Shown piece after piece: positions 25,241 through 38,800 of a stretch of 64,000 nucleotides of DNA (position 1 is the stretch's first letter; each line of letters starts with the position of its first letter). The stretch lies in contig OZ024823.1 of NCBI GenBank assembly GCA_964016985.1, forward strand, positions 107,744,476 through 107,808,475, read 5' to 3'. Source of the DNA: Anodontia alba (lineage: Eukaryota; Mollusca; Bivalvia; Lucinida; Lucinidae). A program made the position numbers and the translations under genes. The notes beneath the pieces are model-generated. The model was not told the origin of the DNA and ran no database searches. It saw only the letters and a list, made by a program, of their open reading frames with translations.

Positions 25241-26187
25241 AGGGCGGACTACTCTTTAGCATCGATTCATGAATTTAATATTTGAAAAGTGCATTTCTGT
25301 TGTATTGTGTATTGTGAAGGAATGAAATACACAAATTGATAATACTGTTAATATATACCATTTTATAGCCCCATGAAAAAAAAAAAAAAAAAAAAACTCT
25401 GAATGATCCTTACACTTTTCAGTAGCAAATATTTTTCACACACCTCGCCCCAAAATACCTAAATTTCTATTTGAACCCCAACCCCCACCACATCCCCATC
25501 CCACTCCTCCCTAACACACACACACACGCACACACACACACACACACACAAAATAAGCAAAATTATGACCCCCAAAAATAGAAAGACAACCAAGGTCTCA
25601 CAATGACATCTACAAAATATGACTGGAACAAGTAGGAAATTGTGTAATTTGATAATATGTCAGTTTTTGATAGAAATTAATAAACTGCGAGAAATAATAT
25701 GTACAATCCCTAGTAACCCTTTGAATAAAAACAATCTAGTCTAATAGTGTAGTCCCAGATAAGAATTTTCATGGTACATGGAGCAGTCTGACCAGGGTCT
25801 GTACAGATAATCGTACAGCAAAGATCTTACTGAATAACAAATAATTTTCCGTAGCTCCAGATACCCGTGACCATACATTTATGAGCAATTACTGTACATG
25901 TAAAGAACCAACGATATGAAGCTGCACATGAGGAATCTAGATCTTCATTGCTACGATCATTAACTGCATCTACAAAGTTATTCATTTATGTGAGAACCAA
26001 TGGTTAGATGACTTCAAATAAAACAAAAAAATAAATAAATAAATTAAGAAAAAGAAAACAAATTCAACTGGTTACAGTTAACGTTAACTACAGAAAAAAA
26101 AACAAACAACAACAACAAAAAAAAAACAATTTTCAAAGTAGACCAAGTAATAATTACTTTCAAATTATCCCCGCAATATATATCTGG

Positions 26188-26189
<2 letters not shown>

Positions 26190-26283
<94 letters not shown>
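26190..26283. repeat. (AT)n microsatellite, about 94 bp
   Basis: An uninterrupted AT dinucleotide run about 0.5 kb upstream of IFT43 exon 1. The minus-strand ORF with an Ile-Tyr run is a product of this repeat. Confidence 0.98.
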
Positions 26284-26286
<3 letters not shown>

Positions 26287-26786
26287 AAAACGTGAGCTAA
26301 TTAGCAAAAACTTACAACCCAATCCTTCCCCCACCCCTAAAAAGTATGAGCCAGTATAGTAGATCAGAATCAGAGTTTTTGCTGGTGATACGTCAAAATG
26401 ACATTCAGTCAGAATTGGTCCCTAGCTGATAAAGTTCAGACACCCACTGTCAGGAAAGTATCAAAGAGCTTGCTAGTTATTTGAACTGACAGTACATATC
26501 ATTGTACTTTACTGTTTATAATCATATGTTATAAGGAGTCCTCAGAGGGAATCATGGTTATGTTATTGCGATACGTTATCTTATTGGCGAGCTATGATAT
26601 TATTGGGGAATCATTGTTAGTCTGAAACCTATAAAATGTTTAGTGCACTGCAACCGTTTGGAGTTAACTCCCTTGACATTAATCGAGTTGCACCCCCTGA
26701 AATACGCATTCCAAACAAACAACAGTCCGACAGTGTGGATTCTTGAGTATAGTTTATTCCCTTTTTTTGCAAATACCCACTTTATA

Positions 26787-26828
26787 ATGAATGACGATTT
26801 CGGGTTTGATGCAGATGGATCAAAACGA
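26787..26828 (+). CDS. IFT43: IFT43 exon 1 (start codon)
   Basis: It encodes 14 residues, MNDDFGFDADGSKR, and ends in phase 0 at a GTAAAT donor. The short acidic start followed by a basic stretch continued in exon 2 (SAKKGRRAEK) parallels the N-terminus of vertebrate IFT43. This is the first ATG in its open frame: the frame continues upstream but I see no earlier in-frame ATG. Intron 1 is 7,044 bp. The transcription start is not identifiable by eye. Confidence 0.85.
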
Positions 26829-29800
26829 GTAAATATTATTGCTTCGTTTTTTTCTTTAGAAGAGAAACAAAGAAGCGAATCGGTAGAACGATTCACCACC
26901 ATACATTTCGTTCTCTCGATTAATTTTCCTCTTGCGGTTTTTGTGTTTGCACATTAGTGTGTGTATCTATTTGACCTTTTCTGTATCAATTCACTGGCCT
27001 CCGATTTTCCAATAACGTCTGCCTGTAAAAGCCGATCTATCTATCTATGGATACTGTGTCACCCTCATTGCTGAGTATTTTGCACAGGGAATCGGTAATG
27101 CAGGATAACCAATAATGCAGGGGGTGGGGGAAGGGGGGAGGTTAGCAGTTCATAGAAATACCGGAACACATCAAAATACACCAGTTGGTTACTGGAACAC
27201 ACTCAAAAAAGTTTTTTTTTTTTTTTTTTTTTGCTTAACAGATTGTTTTTTATTGGGGGGAGGCGGGGTATATATGTGGGGAATCGAGACAGTTCCCCAA
27301 CACGGTTTTTGGAGACAATTCCCTGACAGATTTGAAGACAGTTCCCAGACACTTTTAAAGACAGTTTCCTGACACTTTTGCTCTAAGTCAAATGACCTGT
27401 GACTGATAATTATAATTTTATGACTAGTAATTATGGGTTTACCGACGTTTTTGAAGACAGTCCATCGACAGATGTTTTACATTGCATTTATACACCTGAT
27501 ACAAAAGCATAAGAAATATATACGAGTCTATGAGAATATCAGAAAAGTTTATCATTATTTTTGCACCGGAGTGTATACTTGTAGTTAGGAAATGTTTTCA
27601 TATGTTCATAAATTGTATCCTTTTATCTCAGTGATGATATACATTTGTATAATAATAATGTCTACGTCGTGAGAAAATCTGCTAACTGCATGTGCGAACA
27701 ACAAAGGCGCAAATCAGTCTGCGCATCCGCACAGTCTGACCAGTGCCTTTTTTGCTCGCTGCTTGGATAGTATAATTATTTAAGACTGAAGTATATTTAT
27801 GGATATGACTTCATTTGCAATTCTCTTTTTATTGCGAAATAAAGATTTCAACTATTTTATAGTCCTGACATCACATCTACTAAGTCGATTCCTGGGAGAG
27901 AAAAGGTCCCCGTCAATCACAGGCACAAGTAATCCAATCACAATCCATCACTTATCTATAATTATCCTTAATTACCCACAATTACCAGTTATAATTATCA
28001 GTTACAGGTCATTTGACTTTGAACAAAAGTGTCGGGGAACTGTCTTCAAAAGTGTCGGGGAACTGTCTTCAAATCTGTCAGGGAACTGTCTCCAAAAGCC
28101 ATGTCAGGGAACTGTCTTGTCAGGGAACTATCTTGTTCTCGATATGTGGTCCGTTTATATATTCTGTCTTTTATTTTGACCATTTGTAACATGTGAACAT
28201 ACTGTATACACCTTAGCTCAGTTAAGCATCAAATAATTAATATTATTATATGGCAGCGTGATCCGGTAAATTTTTGTAATGATGAGTTTGGTGTTAGAAA
28301 GTTATAAATCATATTTCCTAAGGGAATATTAATGATGAGACAGGGGTCATCCTAAAGGGCGATTTGGGAGAAAAAGTCTCCCTAAGCTGGCTGTCTTCTC
28401 CCTATATTGAGCTGAGCGAGAAGTGAAAATGCATAGAATGTATAGGGAAATCCAAAATTTGGACCAAAACTTCTCCCTGAAATCCTGAAATTGTCGCTAA
28501 ACTTCTCCCTTTTTGGAGCAGACTTCCATTTTTCAGAGGACGTTTGTGTCGCACAGGAATGGGGATGACCGATGAGTCAGCGTTTTAGGATACTGGGTAA
28601 AATCGAGAATTATGTAAAGCCTAGAACCGTAATATACCATTAAGTAATAAAGAGAGACCACCAAAGCAGTTGAGAAAAGAAAGGACACATAATAATGATT
28701 AGCATTAATATCTGTTATGTTCATTGACAATGAAACTGAACTGCATTAATAAATACTTCCTTTCAGTCATGGGAATCAAGATAGAATATGGTTTAAGAAC
28801 ATTGTTTTTAAGATTACCATGCATTATAGGTTTAAGACATATCACATACTGTAATAATGTTGTTGTTTTTTATCCCCACGCTTTTTAGAAAAAGCGTCAG
28901 GGATATTGTTATCGCCTCCGCCCGTCTGTCCGTCCGTCATGTTATCTCCTCCCAAACCGCTGGACAGAATCTGACCAAATTTGGTGAGTGGCTTGCTTAC
29001 ACAACCGGGGCGTGCAAGAGCACGTTTATTTTTGGCCCCGCCCCCAGGGGCCGTGGGGAGGGGTCAAAAGGTCAAATATTAACAATTTCCAATTTCAAAG
29101 TCAATTTTAAAGATTTTTATGCGAAAATCTGCACATATACTCAGTAGTGATAGATGTAAAACATATTGAACGGGATTTACTTTGTGACCCCAGGAACACC
29201 CTTTGGGGTGGGACTTGGGGGGTGGGGCGGGGCCAAAAATTAAGTTTCTCACAACATGGTCATGTGGCATATCAAATTGAAGGGAATGATGAGTAGAATA
29301 ACATACAAGTAGAATTTTGCCTGGTTGCTTAAAACTATGCTGTGTGGTACAAGGGCAATTTCTGCCAGAAGCGTGGGGATTTGCGATGGCGTGCCATCGA
29401 CTGCCCGATCTAGTTTTTTTTGTTTTAATCTTTTTTTTTTTCTTTTTTTTCTCTCTCTTTTCATCTTTAGTCTTTAGATCAGACTTCTCCTCATGGAGAT
29501 ATCTGGTCAGGGTCTACACTGTTTGCCACTCAACAAGATATTTTAAGAAACAGCTGCATAAAAAGCAAAATTTAGGCCAAAATACTATGTAATAAAGTGT
29601 TGTACATTTTAGGACATTTACCGTACGCACCACTTATTGTCAGCTTTGGGAAGTGCCACATTTCATTCACTTTAATTAACAACAGAGGGTAATTTTGAAT
29701 GCCAAATAACATATTTTCCCACAGAGATTTTTGCACTCTTTTTCATGGAATAGTAATGACTAACATTTATTTAGGCATAACAATCAAAATCATAAAATAT

Positions 29801-32800
29801 TTTGCATGTAAAACATATAATTATTACAATGAAAAGTACACGTTATTGCATTATCGCTAATGGTCGCCATATAATCAACATCCCCCATTTCGAAATCTTG
29901 CTCGAATTCTCATGAGGTTTCATTCATGCAGACATCGTGAATGTTCAGATACAGTTTGATCATATTTTAATCTTGCCTTTGACCAATGTTATAAATATCT
30001 GTTATATGAAGAATTTATGCAATCACTCTTTGTGTTTTTATGGACATGATTAAGACTTTCCACTGTGCTTTTCATTGGCCTGCATAGTGAATGTGTGCAA
30101 AACATGGTCTTTTACAGGTTATTACTTAACCCTTGTCCTGCTGAATATATTAAGATGCCACGCCCACTTCTAATTTCCAGCCATTCAGATTACTTGATCC
30201 AGATTGTTGCTATAAATCTACATACTTGATGGCAAACAGTGCAGATCCAGATCAGTTGGCTTCTTCAGAAGCCAGCTGATCTGGATCTACACTGCTTGCA
30301 AAGGCAGGGTATATACGGGGCTCAGCAGGACAAGGGTTAATATCAACAGTTGTATTATTGGCCAAAGCGCACTGGTGTGGCTGAACCGCAAGTGATTATT
30401 GCTTCCGAGTTGGTCCCAGGTTCAAATTCTGTTAGTGGCAGAGTTTAGCTCTTGACTGCATGGTGTGTCATTGCACAGACAGACCCTTACATTATCACCC
30501 CTTCATCATCTTGATATAACTTAACCCCTGTCATGCTGAATACATTAAGATGCCACACCCATTTCTAATTGTCAGCCAATCTAAATGCAGATTGTTGATA
30601 TAAATTTACATTTTCTATGACAAACAGTGCAGGTCCAGATCATTTGGCTTCTTCAGAAGCCAACTGATCTGGATCTACACTGTTTTCAAATGAAGGGTAT
30701 ATCTGGGCTCAGCAGGACAAGGGTTAAGTGTTAACCCTTGTCATGCAGAATGAATTAAGATGCCATGCCTACATCTACTTGTCAACCAATCAGGTTCCTT
30801 GATCCAGTTTGTTGATATAAATTCACATACTGAATTGCAAACAGTGCAGATCCAGATCAGTTGGCTTCTTCAGAAGCCAACTGATCTGGATCTACACTGT
30901 TTGCAAAGGCAGGACATATCCGGGTTCAGCAGGACTAGGGTTAAAAGAGGCATAAAACACTAAATTGACAAAATGCAGTAGTGATAGGTCTTTGCTTGAA
31001 CCAGTACTGAAATTCTGAAAGTACCATCAAAGATCTCAGGTTTTACATGTTGTCTTGTGATTGTTACTGTTAAAGCATTTGCCGGATCTTCCACAAACTC
31101 AAGCATAGCGGTTACCCATCCAGGTACTTATCAAGATGTATGTTGCTTAACTTTGTGAAAAAGCCAATCACTTTCCCAATGTCGCTGTAAAAGCCAGCTT
31201 CCGCAGCAAGGCTGAAGAAATGAATTATGCACCTAATCCATTACATTTCTTCCCATCATCTCCTGACTTCCCCAAAGTCACCAACCCTGCCACACTGCAG
31301 AACTGAGAAAAGAGGCCCTACAACTATGCCAGGGACACTTTTTCCTGCTACTGGAGTCCGGAGATGTTATGGTGTCATCTCTTATCCCATCCAAATGTAC
31401 CATTTGCTGTTTTTTTTTCACGAACTCACACAAGGCAGTCACCCATTCAGGTACCTACCAAGATGTGCTTTGCTTAACTTTATGAAAAAGCCAATCACTC
31501 TACTGTCTATGCCAGAAAAGCCGGCTTCCACAGCAAGGCTGTAGAAGTGATTTCTGTATACATAATCCATTACACCTTTTTCTACCAGAGATTTTGAACT
31601 AGACTGGCTCCAACCTGCAGTGACTAAATTTTAATTAAGTCCTCTTAGCAGTTAATACTAAAATCAAAGCAGTATTGCGTTAAGTATTGCAGCTGGATCA
31701 TCTCATATCATTTAATCATCCTTTTGTTTGTAAATGGTATAACCTTCCTGTAGAGTTTGCATTTTAAAATTATGCAGGTGTAATTTATTTAATAATAATA
31801 TGATTTCTACGATGTAGATCTTATCAAGTATTTAGCCATGAATCTCATGGATTTATAGCCTGTAGATTGCGTCATAAATTGTTACTTCAAAGCATAGCTC
31901 TTGATAAGGCACTTTTTTCAGCCAAAAAGTATCTATATTTTTTTTATTTCTGGACGAAAACATATGTTGTGGGTACTTATTAGAAGCGCCTTGGTAACAT
32001 ATGTTTTCGTCCAGAAGTAAGAAAACTATTAACTTGATACCCATTCTTGTCTAGATTTATGTCAAAGGATAAAGTTTGGGTGGTAGGGTGGTGGTGAAAG
32101 GGACTGCTGTACTTCCATTTGCACTATTGCTCACTTTTTCCTTCATTCTCCTGTATTTCTCTCCTCTAATAGCTTGCATATCCCTCGTCTCCCTTTCTCT
32201 TGGATATGTGACAAAATGATCCAAAAGAGATGATGTGTTATTGAAAAAGAACTCAAACAAACAAAATACGATGTTAAACTAACAAACAAAAATACAAAGA
32301 TACACCTCTACATGAACAAAAATGATATGTTTAACCCCAGACCTGCTGAATCTGGATATACCCTGTCTTTGCAAACAGTGTAGATCCAGATCAGTTGGCT
32401 TCTGTAGAAGCCAACTGATCTGGATCTGCACTCTTTGTCATTAACAACCTGGATCGAGTAATCTCATTGGCTGAAAATTAGAAGTGGGTATGGCATCTTA
32501 ATTTATTCAGCAGGACAAGGGTTAACATAGTGCGCTTTTGGTATCAAAATACATGTATAATGAAAAGACACCAGAATTTAGCCTTACATCTGAAATTGGT
32601 GCAGTTAATTACATGTACATGTACTAATATTCTTAAAAATGGTTACTTTACTGAACTCATCTAGAAAACACATGCATATGACCCTGTCTTTCAGATTACT
32701 GGTCTGATTTTCATGAACATTTTACTCCAAACATTGCTTATTATGCCCATTTGGTTGAAGTTCAGAAATGTGTATTGTCCTTTAACCCTTAAAGCGCCAA

Positions 32801-35800
32801 GAAAAACTGCATCTGAAAATGTCGTCTGTTTATGTTGTCTGCTGAATATTCTTGCAAACTTCTCAAAGCTGTTTTTTGCATACCGGCAAACAGGGTGGAC
32901 CCAGATCAGACTGCTCCTAAAGGAGCAGTCTGATCTGGGTCCACACTGTTTGCAGAAATGACTTTTAAAATCACAAGCAGAAGACAAAGCAGACGACAAT
33001 TGTTGTGATTGGCGCTTTAAGGGTTAACATAAGGGGACTGGATATACTTGTAAATTTTCTGCTATTTACAAGGGAGATAAGCTGATAACCGAGTTTCCTA
33101 CACACCAGTCCCCACCTTAAATGGGGTCTACTCTAAAAGAAAAGAATAGGGAGGCAAAACGATGTTGACATATTTGGCCTCTCCTGAAAGTGTATCTACA
33201 TGTATTCACTTTTAACCGTTGTCCCGCTGAACCCGGATATGCCCTGCCTTTGCAAACAGTATAGATCCAGATCAGTTGGCTTCTAAGAAGCCAACTGATC
33301 TGGATCTGCACAGTTTGCCATTCAGTATATGAATTTGTATCAACAATCTGGATCAAGTAATCTGATTGGCTGAAAATTTGAAAAGGGCATGGCATCTTAA
33401 TTTATTCAGCAGGACAAGGGTTGAAAGTCACTTACTACTATGTCACTCCTCAAGTACTGGGACAGACAGTCCTGAGCAACATGTGTCTGGTAACTCTCTT
33501 ACATGGATATTGATCGTGAAATATTTTCTATGGACATTCTTTCCCTTCCGCTGTTCAAAAAGGGAATTTGTCAGTTTCTGGAGAAAGAAAGTGCACAAGT
33601 ACTGATTAACTGCTTAGATGACTCAGCCTGTCCAGGAAAAGTGTGGTTAGGTAAACTGACCATTCTCGACATGTCCCTAGTGGGTTGAATGGGCTGTAAA
33701 ACTTCAACTTAATCAGTCAGTCCTGAGCAACAGCCAGTCCTGACCAAAAAGTGTTTTTTTGTCAGTCAGTCCTTTAGTTTTTAGACACATCAAGTAGTAA
33801 AATGGAATTGCTCAAATTGAAGAACAAGTATGGTAAGGTGTTCCAATATGGTTCATACAATATTTATTTCAGAGTGCTAAGAAGGGTCGGCGGGCAGAGA
33901 AGCCTGTAAAGGCACCAGCAGCACCTGAGTTTGAGTCAGCAGGAAATGATTCTCCGCAACCAACAACTCAGGAGGTATTCACATAGCTCTAAATACAAGG
34001 GATATCCAAATACCCTATTCAACCTAATTACCACACTGTGCGCTTAGGTTTTTTTCAAATTACTGGGAAAACTTGTGGTAAAACATGTAACTACCTGTTT
34101 TTTGGGTTTTTTTTCCTGAGTTTCTTTGTAAAAACATATGTTGTCGTACCCATTTGAATTGCCTCAAGAAGTCAATAAAAGTCACTGGCTGTACTCATAA
34201 GACGACTAAATTGCTTGATTGTGTACTTATAGGGGCATGTGCAGTAATTAGGTCAAATATGGTAACTATTTTTCTTATCTCTCCGTCAGATTTATAATGT
34301 TCTTACATCAAACAGACAAGTAAAATTTGCTTGATTCATATCGAAAAACAAGCAAAAATTCACATTACTAATCCTCAGTAGTTATCTGAGATTTGTGTGT
34401 ACACCACAACCTCTTTATAACACTATTGCATGGGTACAAAGCTAAGATCGTGTTAGCTAAACCACTATGTTGTATCCAAACAGATATGTATTGATTTAAT
34501 ATGTAGAAAATCCAAACAAAAATATGTAGATTATTTATGGTCATTTTTTATTATAATCTATATATTTTTATTTGGATACAACCTTTTTAGGATCCACTTT
34601 TAAACAACTGGTATCTTATATAAAAAACTGTCATGATTTAATGAACCGTCATAAAGAGGGTCCAGAGTACTTTAACCCTTATCCTGCTGAATAATTTAAT
34701 TAGCCACACCCATTTCTGACTATCAGCCAATCAGATTACATCATATAATATTTTCGTTCAAATTCATAATCTGAATAAAAAACAGTGTAGATCCTGATCA
34801 GATGGCTTCTTCAGAAGCCATCTGATTTGGATCTACACTGTTTGCAAAAATAGGGGTTGTCGTGAACAGCAGGATAAGGGTTAAATTCAGGATCCCATAT
34901 TTTAATGTCTGATGCATTACTAAATTGGGCTCAGCCATGACCAGTTTCTTGTAACTTTCCCAACTGCGTGAACATTAACCTTTGAGTTCAGATCTACAGT
35001 TTGGCACTGTGTAATTACAGGATGATGGACCACCAAAACCCAACAGAGTATCAGGCTGGGGAGAAGATGCCCCAAGAAGAAGGTAATCTATGATAATTAA
35101 CGGGTACAGGGACTGGTACCCATATACATAGCTCCAGAAAAAAAACACTTTTTTCAGTCTGAAAAGTATTACAATTTTTCCTTTTTCTCCACAAAAACAT
35201 ATGTTGTGGTACTCACTAGAAGTGCCTCACTGAGGTATTGACTGAGGCACTTCTATTGAGTACCCACAACATATGTTTTCCTGAAGAAAAAAGAAGAAAA
35301 ATATTATATGGATAACCACTCACACCCCCACCCCCTTCCTTTACTGGAACTTTGAGATGATTTTTCTTTCTTCTTTTCGAAATGTTGTATTGGCTCATTA
35401 GAGTTGCCTCACAGAATCTTCCCCCTCACAACCACCTAAGAAAGAGAAGACCCATCTTACCTTCTCCCCCAAGCAGGTGATGTTTTGCTTACTAAGTGCC
35501 ACTTAAATCACTAAAATCGTTTCTACGTCTTTGATTAGAGTCTCTGAAGTTCACTTTCAGGGAAAGGCAATGTTTGTGAAGAATGTACACAATGTATCCG
35601 AGATAACATATCTTGACAAATCTTTCATTCTGATTGCAGATTTGATCAGATAAGAAAATAAGAAAAACAAAACAAAAAAAAACAAGAATGTTATTGATGC
35701 CTAACAATTTCAAAACTACATTTATTTTCAAGTGCACTGCCATTTTGAAAATTTTATGAAATTCTAAACATTTCAAGTATTTAATAAAGTTGTCTTTCAA

Positions 35801-38800
35801 ACAGAAAAGAACATGGTTTCAATAAATGTCTAGCAAAAAAGCTACTTTATAGACACTTGTAACTATTTACAGTAGGTAAATTTTGTTGAAATAGTATTAA
35901 TTTAATTTAGAGTTTGCATATTTAACCTTGTCCTGCTGAACCCGGATATGCCCTGCCTTTGCAAACATTGTAGATCCAGATCAGTTGGCTTCTAAGAAGC
36001 CAACTGATCTGGATCTGCACTATTTGTCATTCAGTATTTGAATTTGTATTAACAACCTGGATCAAGTAAACTGGTTGGCTGAAATTTACATGTGGGCGTG
36101 GCATCTTAATTTATTCAGCATGTCAAGGGTTAATTAAGGCTTTGTGACATCATAAAGTCTCATTAATTGTCAAAATGGTGGCATCTATAGAAACAGTTTT
36201 GAATTTTTCAACCCCTGATAGCTTTTCTCACGATCTTGCAGTTTCATACATCATAGCTCCAGATAAGGCTCCTTTTTTAAACGAAAAGCACTGATAATTT
36301 CCCCAAAAATGTATGTTGTGGGTACTCATTAGAAGTGCCTCACCAAGGCACCTCTGATGAGTACCTACAACATAATGTTTTTGTGGAGAAGTAAGAAAAA
36401 TATCCAGATATCCCCTCTTAACTGGAGCTACGATATATCACTGCTTTTATTATTATTTTTTGTTTTGTTTTTTGTTTTAAGTCAAGATTTTATGTTTTGT
36501 AATTAACATGGTTTTTCCGTCATTTTTAATGCCAGTGTTTTTGTTGTTTTTTTTTTCAGGGGACGGAATTTAGGTGAAGGCTTTGAACAGTTTGAAGAGT
36601 ATGTATTTTCTTTTTGGATATGATTTATTTATTTTATTATTTTTTTTTTTGTTACTACATTAAATGATTATTTTTGCAGAAGAGTAGTATGTGATATTCC
36701 CTTTGTCTTTGTACAACAAGTTCATAGTATTATTTACTATATTTGATTTCCATGTGCCAGTACCGTATTTACAGTATTTATTCGGACAGACTGCCCGAGC
36801 AAACAGTGTAGACTCAGATGAGACGCCGCAGAATGCGGCATCTCATCAGGATCTACACTGTTTGCCACTTATCCATCAATTTTTAGACACAACATGAGGT
36901 AGTAAATTGTTCAGAGTTTAGAACAAGTAAGGCAAGGAGTTGAGGTGTCCAAATACTTAGGGTAAACATGGTAGTTGATTTTAAAAACAGTGTAAAATTT
37001 AGAAGAAGTGCTGCCAGTATGTGTACCCTTTGGTGCCCAGTGGATTCTTCCATTATTCGGTTTTAAATTTGAAAATATGTTTTAGAATAGAGTAGTATCC
37101 TGAGTGATTTAGTGGCAAATGGTGCAGATTATGATTTGATACCACATTCTGCAGCAGCTGATCTTAGTTTTTTGCTGTTAACCAAAGGCCATTTTGTGGG
37201 ACAATAGGCATAATCAGTTAAAGACATGTAATGAATATTTAACCCTTAAAGCACTAAGCAAAATTATAGCAGACCACATTCTAAATCTTTTAAATTAATT
37301 TTCAGAAGACTTGAGTTTCCATGTGAATTGTCAGGTAGGCAGATGATTCACATGAAATGTCAAGTCTTATTGAAAAACAACAACAAAAAAACAACAACAA
37401 CAACAACAAAATGTGTCCTACTGCAGTTTAGATTAGCACTTTAAGGATTAAAAGGATTGAGTCTTCAATTTTATATTTTAAACATGAAGGACTGGTAACA
37501 CATTCCAACACTGGGCTATCAGCACTTGGCAAACAAGTGCTCGTGATCAGTTCAGAGACACCTGTTCTGTTCATAAGTAAGGCACTGGTAGCACAGTAGA
37601 TGTAGCACATGTCTGATATTATAGTGGTGATGGTTCAAATCCAGCTTGGGAGGATGTCTTATAACAACTCTTTGCATTGTGCAGTGTTCCCTTGCACAGA
37701 GCCATAGTCCTAGATAATGTGTTTTCTTTTAACCAAACCCATCTGCTAGTCTTCTTCTTTATTTAGGAATTTGGTTCTCATATGAATTGCCTCCCTAAGG
37801 CGATTCCAGTTAGTACCATAACACAGAAAAAATTCTGGATGCTACTCTTACCTAGTATCTAGTGCAGAGCTATTGTCATGTTTTTTCACCCCACCGTCAT
37901 TCATTGATAGGATTTGGCCCTGTTTAAACACCAAGGTCCAGTTGTTCAAAACATTGTTAGCTTAACAAGCTCATTAGTGGTCAAAAAGTAAACTGTTCTA
38001 GTAAGTACAATATCTTCATATCATCATCATCATAATCGGATTTTTGATTAACATGCTAGTACAGGGGCAACATCCACATCAGTGGGCCCCCTTCCAGATA
38101 GCTGGCTTGCTGCATCTTATATCTTATTCACAGGTATTTTTGGGGAAAAAATGAACAATATTAGCATATATGCCATATTTAATGATCAAAGTTTAAATGA
38201 TACGTTAACTAATGACATTGTTAGTTTTGAACAACTGAGCCCAAAATTTCAAACAGATAGTCAGAATTTGTCATTTTACAAGGTCTACTGGCTCATTTCC
38301 TTTTTGTGGGATACATCTATATTATTTTGCAAGGACACATTGTTTTAATGTGAAGAAATGTATCTTTTATAGATGGATGAATGTCTGTCTGTTGATCTTT
38401 TAGTACTCTCTGGGCAAATTCAGCAGATGACATAGAGGGCCCAGTTTTTCAAAATTAATGATGTTGTTAGTTAACGTATTGTTAAAACTTAGATCATTAA
38501 ATATGGCATATTTGCTAATAGTTTTGCTGAAAAATGTGAGTAGCATGTGCAAAAGCTACTCCTATTTTTTCAGCAAAAACACCTGGGCCCGGTTGTTCAA
38601 AGCGTCGTTAGCTTAATGAGCTCGTTAAGGGCCATTTCGTTAACTATTTTAGCAGATTCAATATACAATTTTCTGAAATTTTTTGCTGAAAAAATGTGAG
38701 TAGCTTTTGCACTGCAAAAGCTACTCACATTTTTTCAGCAAAAAAATTCAGCATATTTGCATATCACTCGATGTAAATTTTAATGAGTCGTTAACTAACG

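Larger units (their letters stand above)
1..26786. other. region upstream of IFT43: repeats only
   Basis: Apart from the repeats and transposon relics listed individually, I found no exon series, conserved protein block or structural RNA gene. Every short ORF I inspected is inside a foldback element, SINE or simple repeat. The sequence could be intergenic or could lie in an intron of a gene whose exons are outside the window. Confidence 0.6.

Noticed and set aside
26044..26334. Minus-strand ORF with a long Ile-Tyr run
   Set aside because: A direct by-product of the (AT)n microsatellite.
26643..26957. 104-codon ORF containing the IFT43 start
   Set aside because: Only the part from the ATG at 26787 to the GTAAAT donor at 26829 is believed to be coding. 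The rest is 5' leader and intron 1, and the stated ORF start is not an ATG.
28345..28572. Possible element between GGTCATCCT and GGATGACC
   Set aside because: The terminal match is short, the interior is not self-complementary, there is no target duplication and no second copy was seen.
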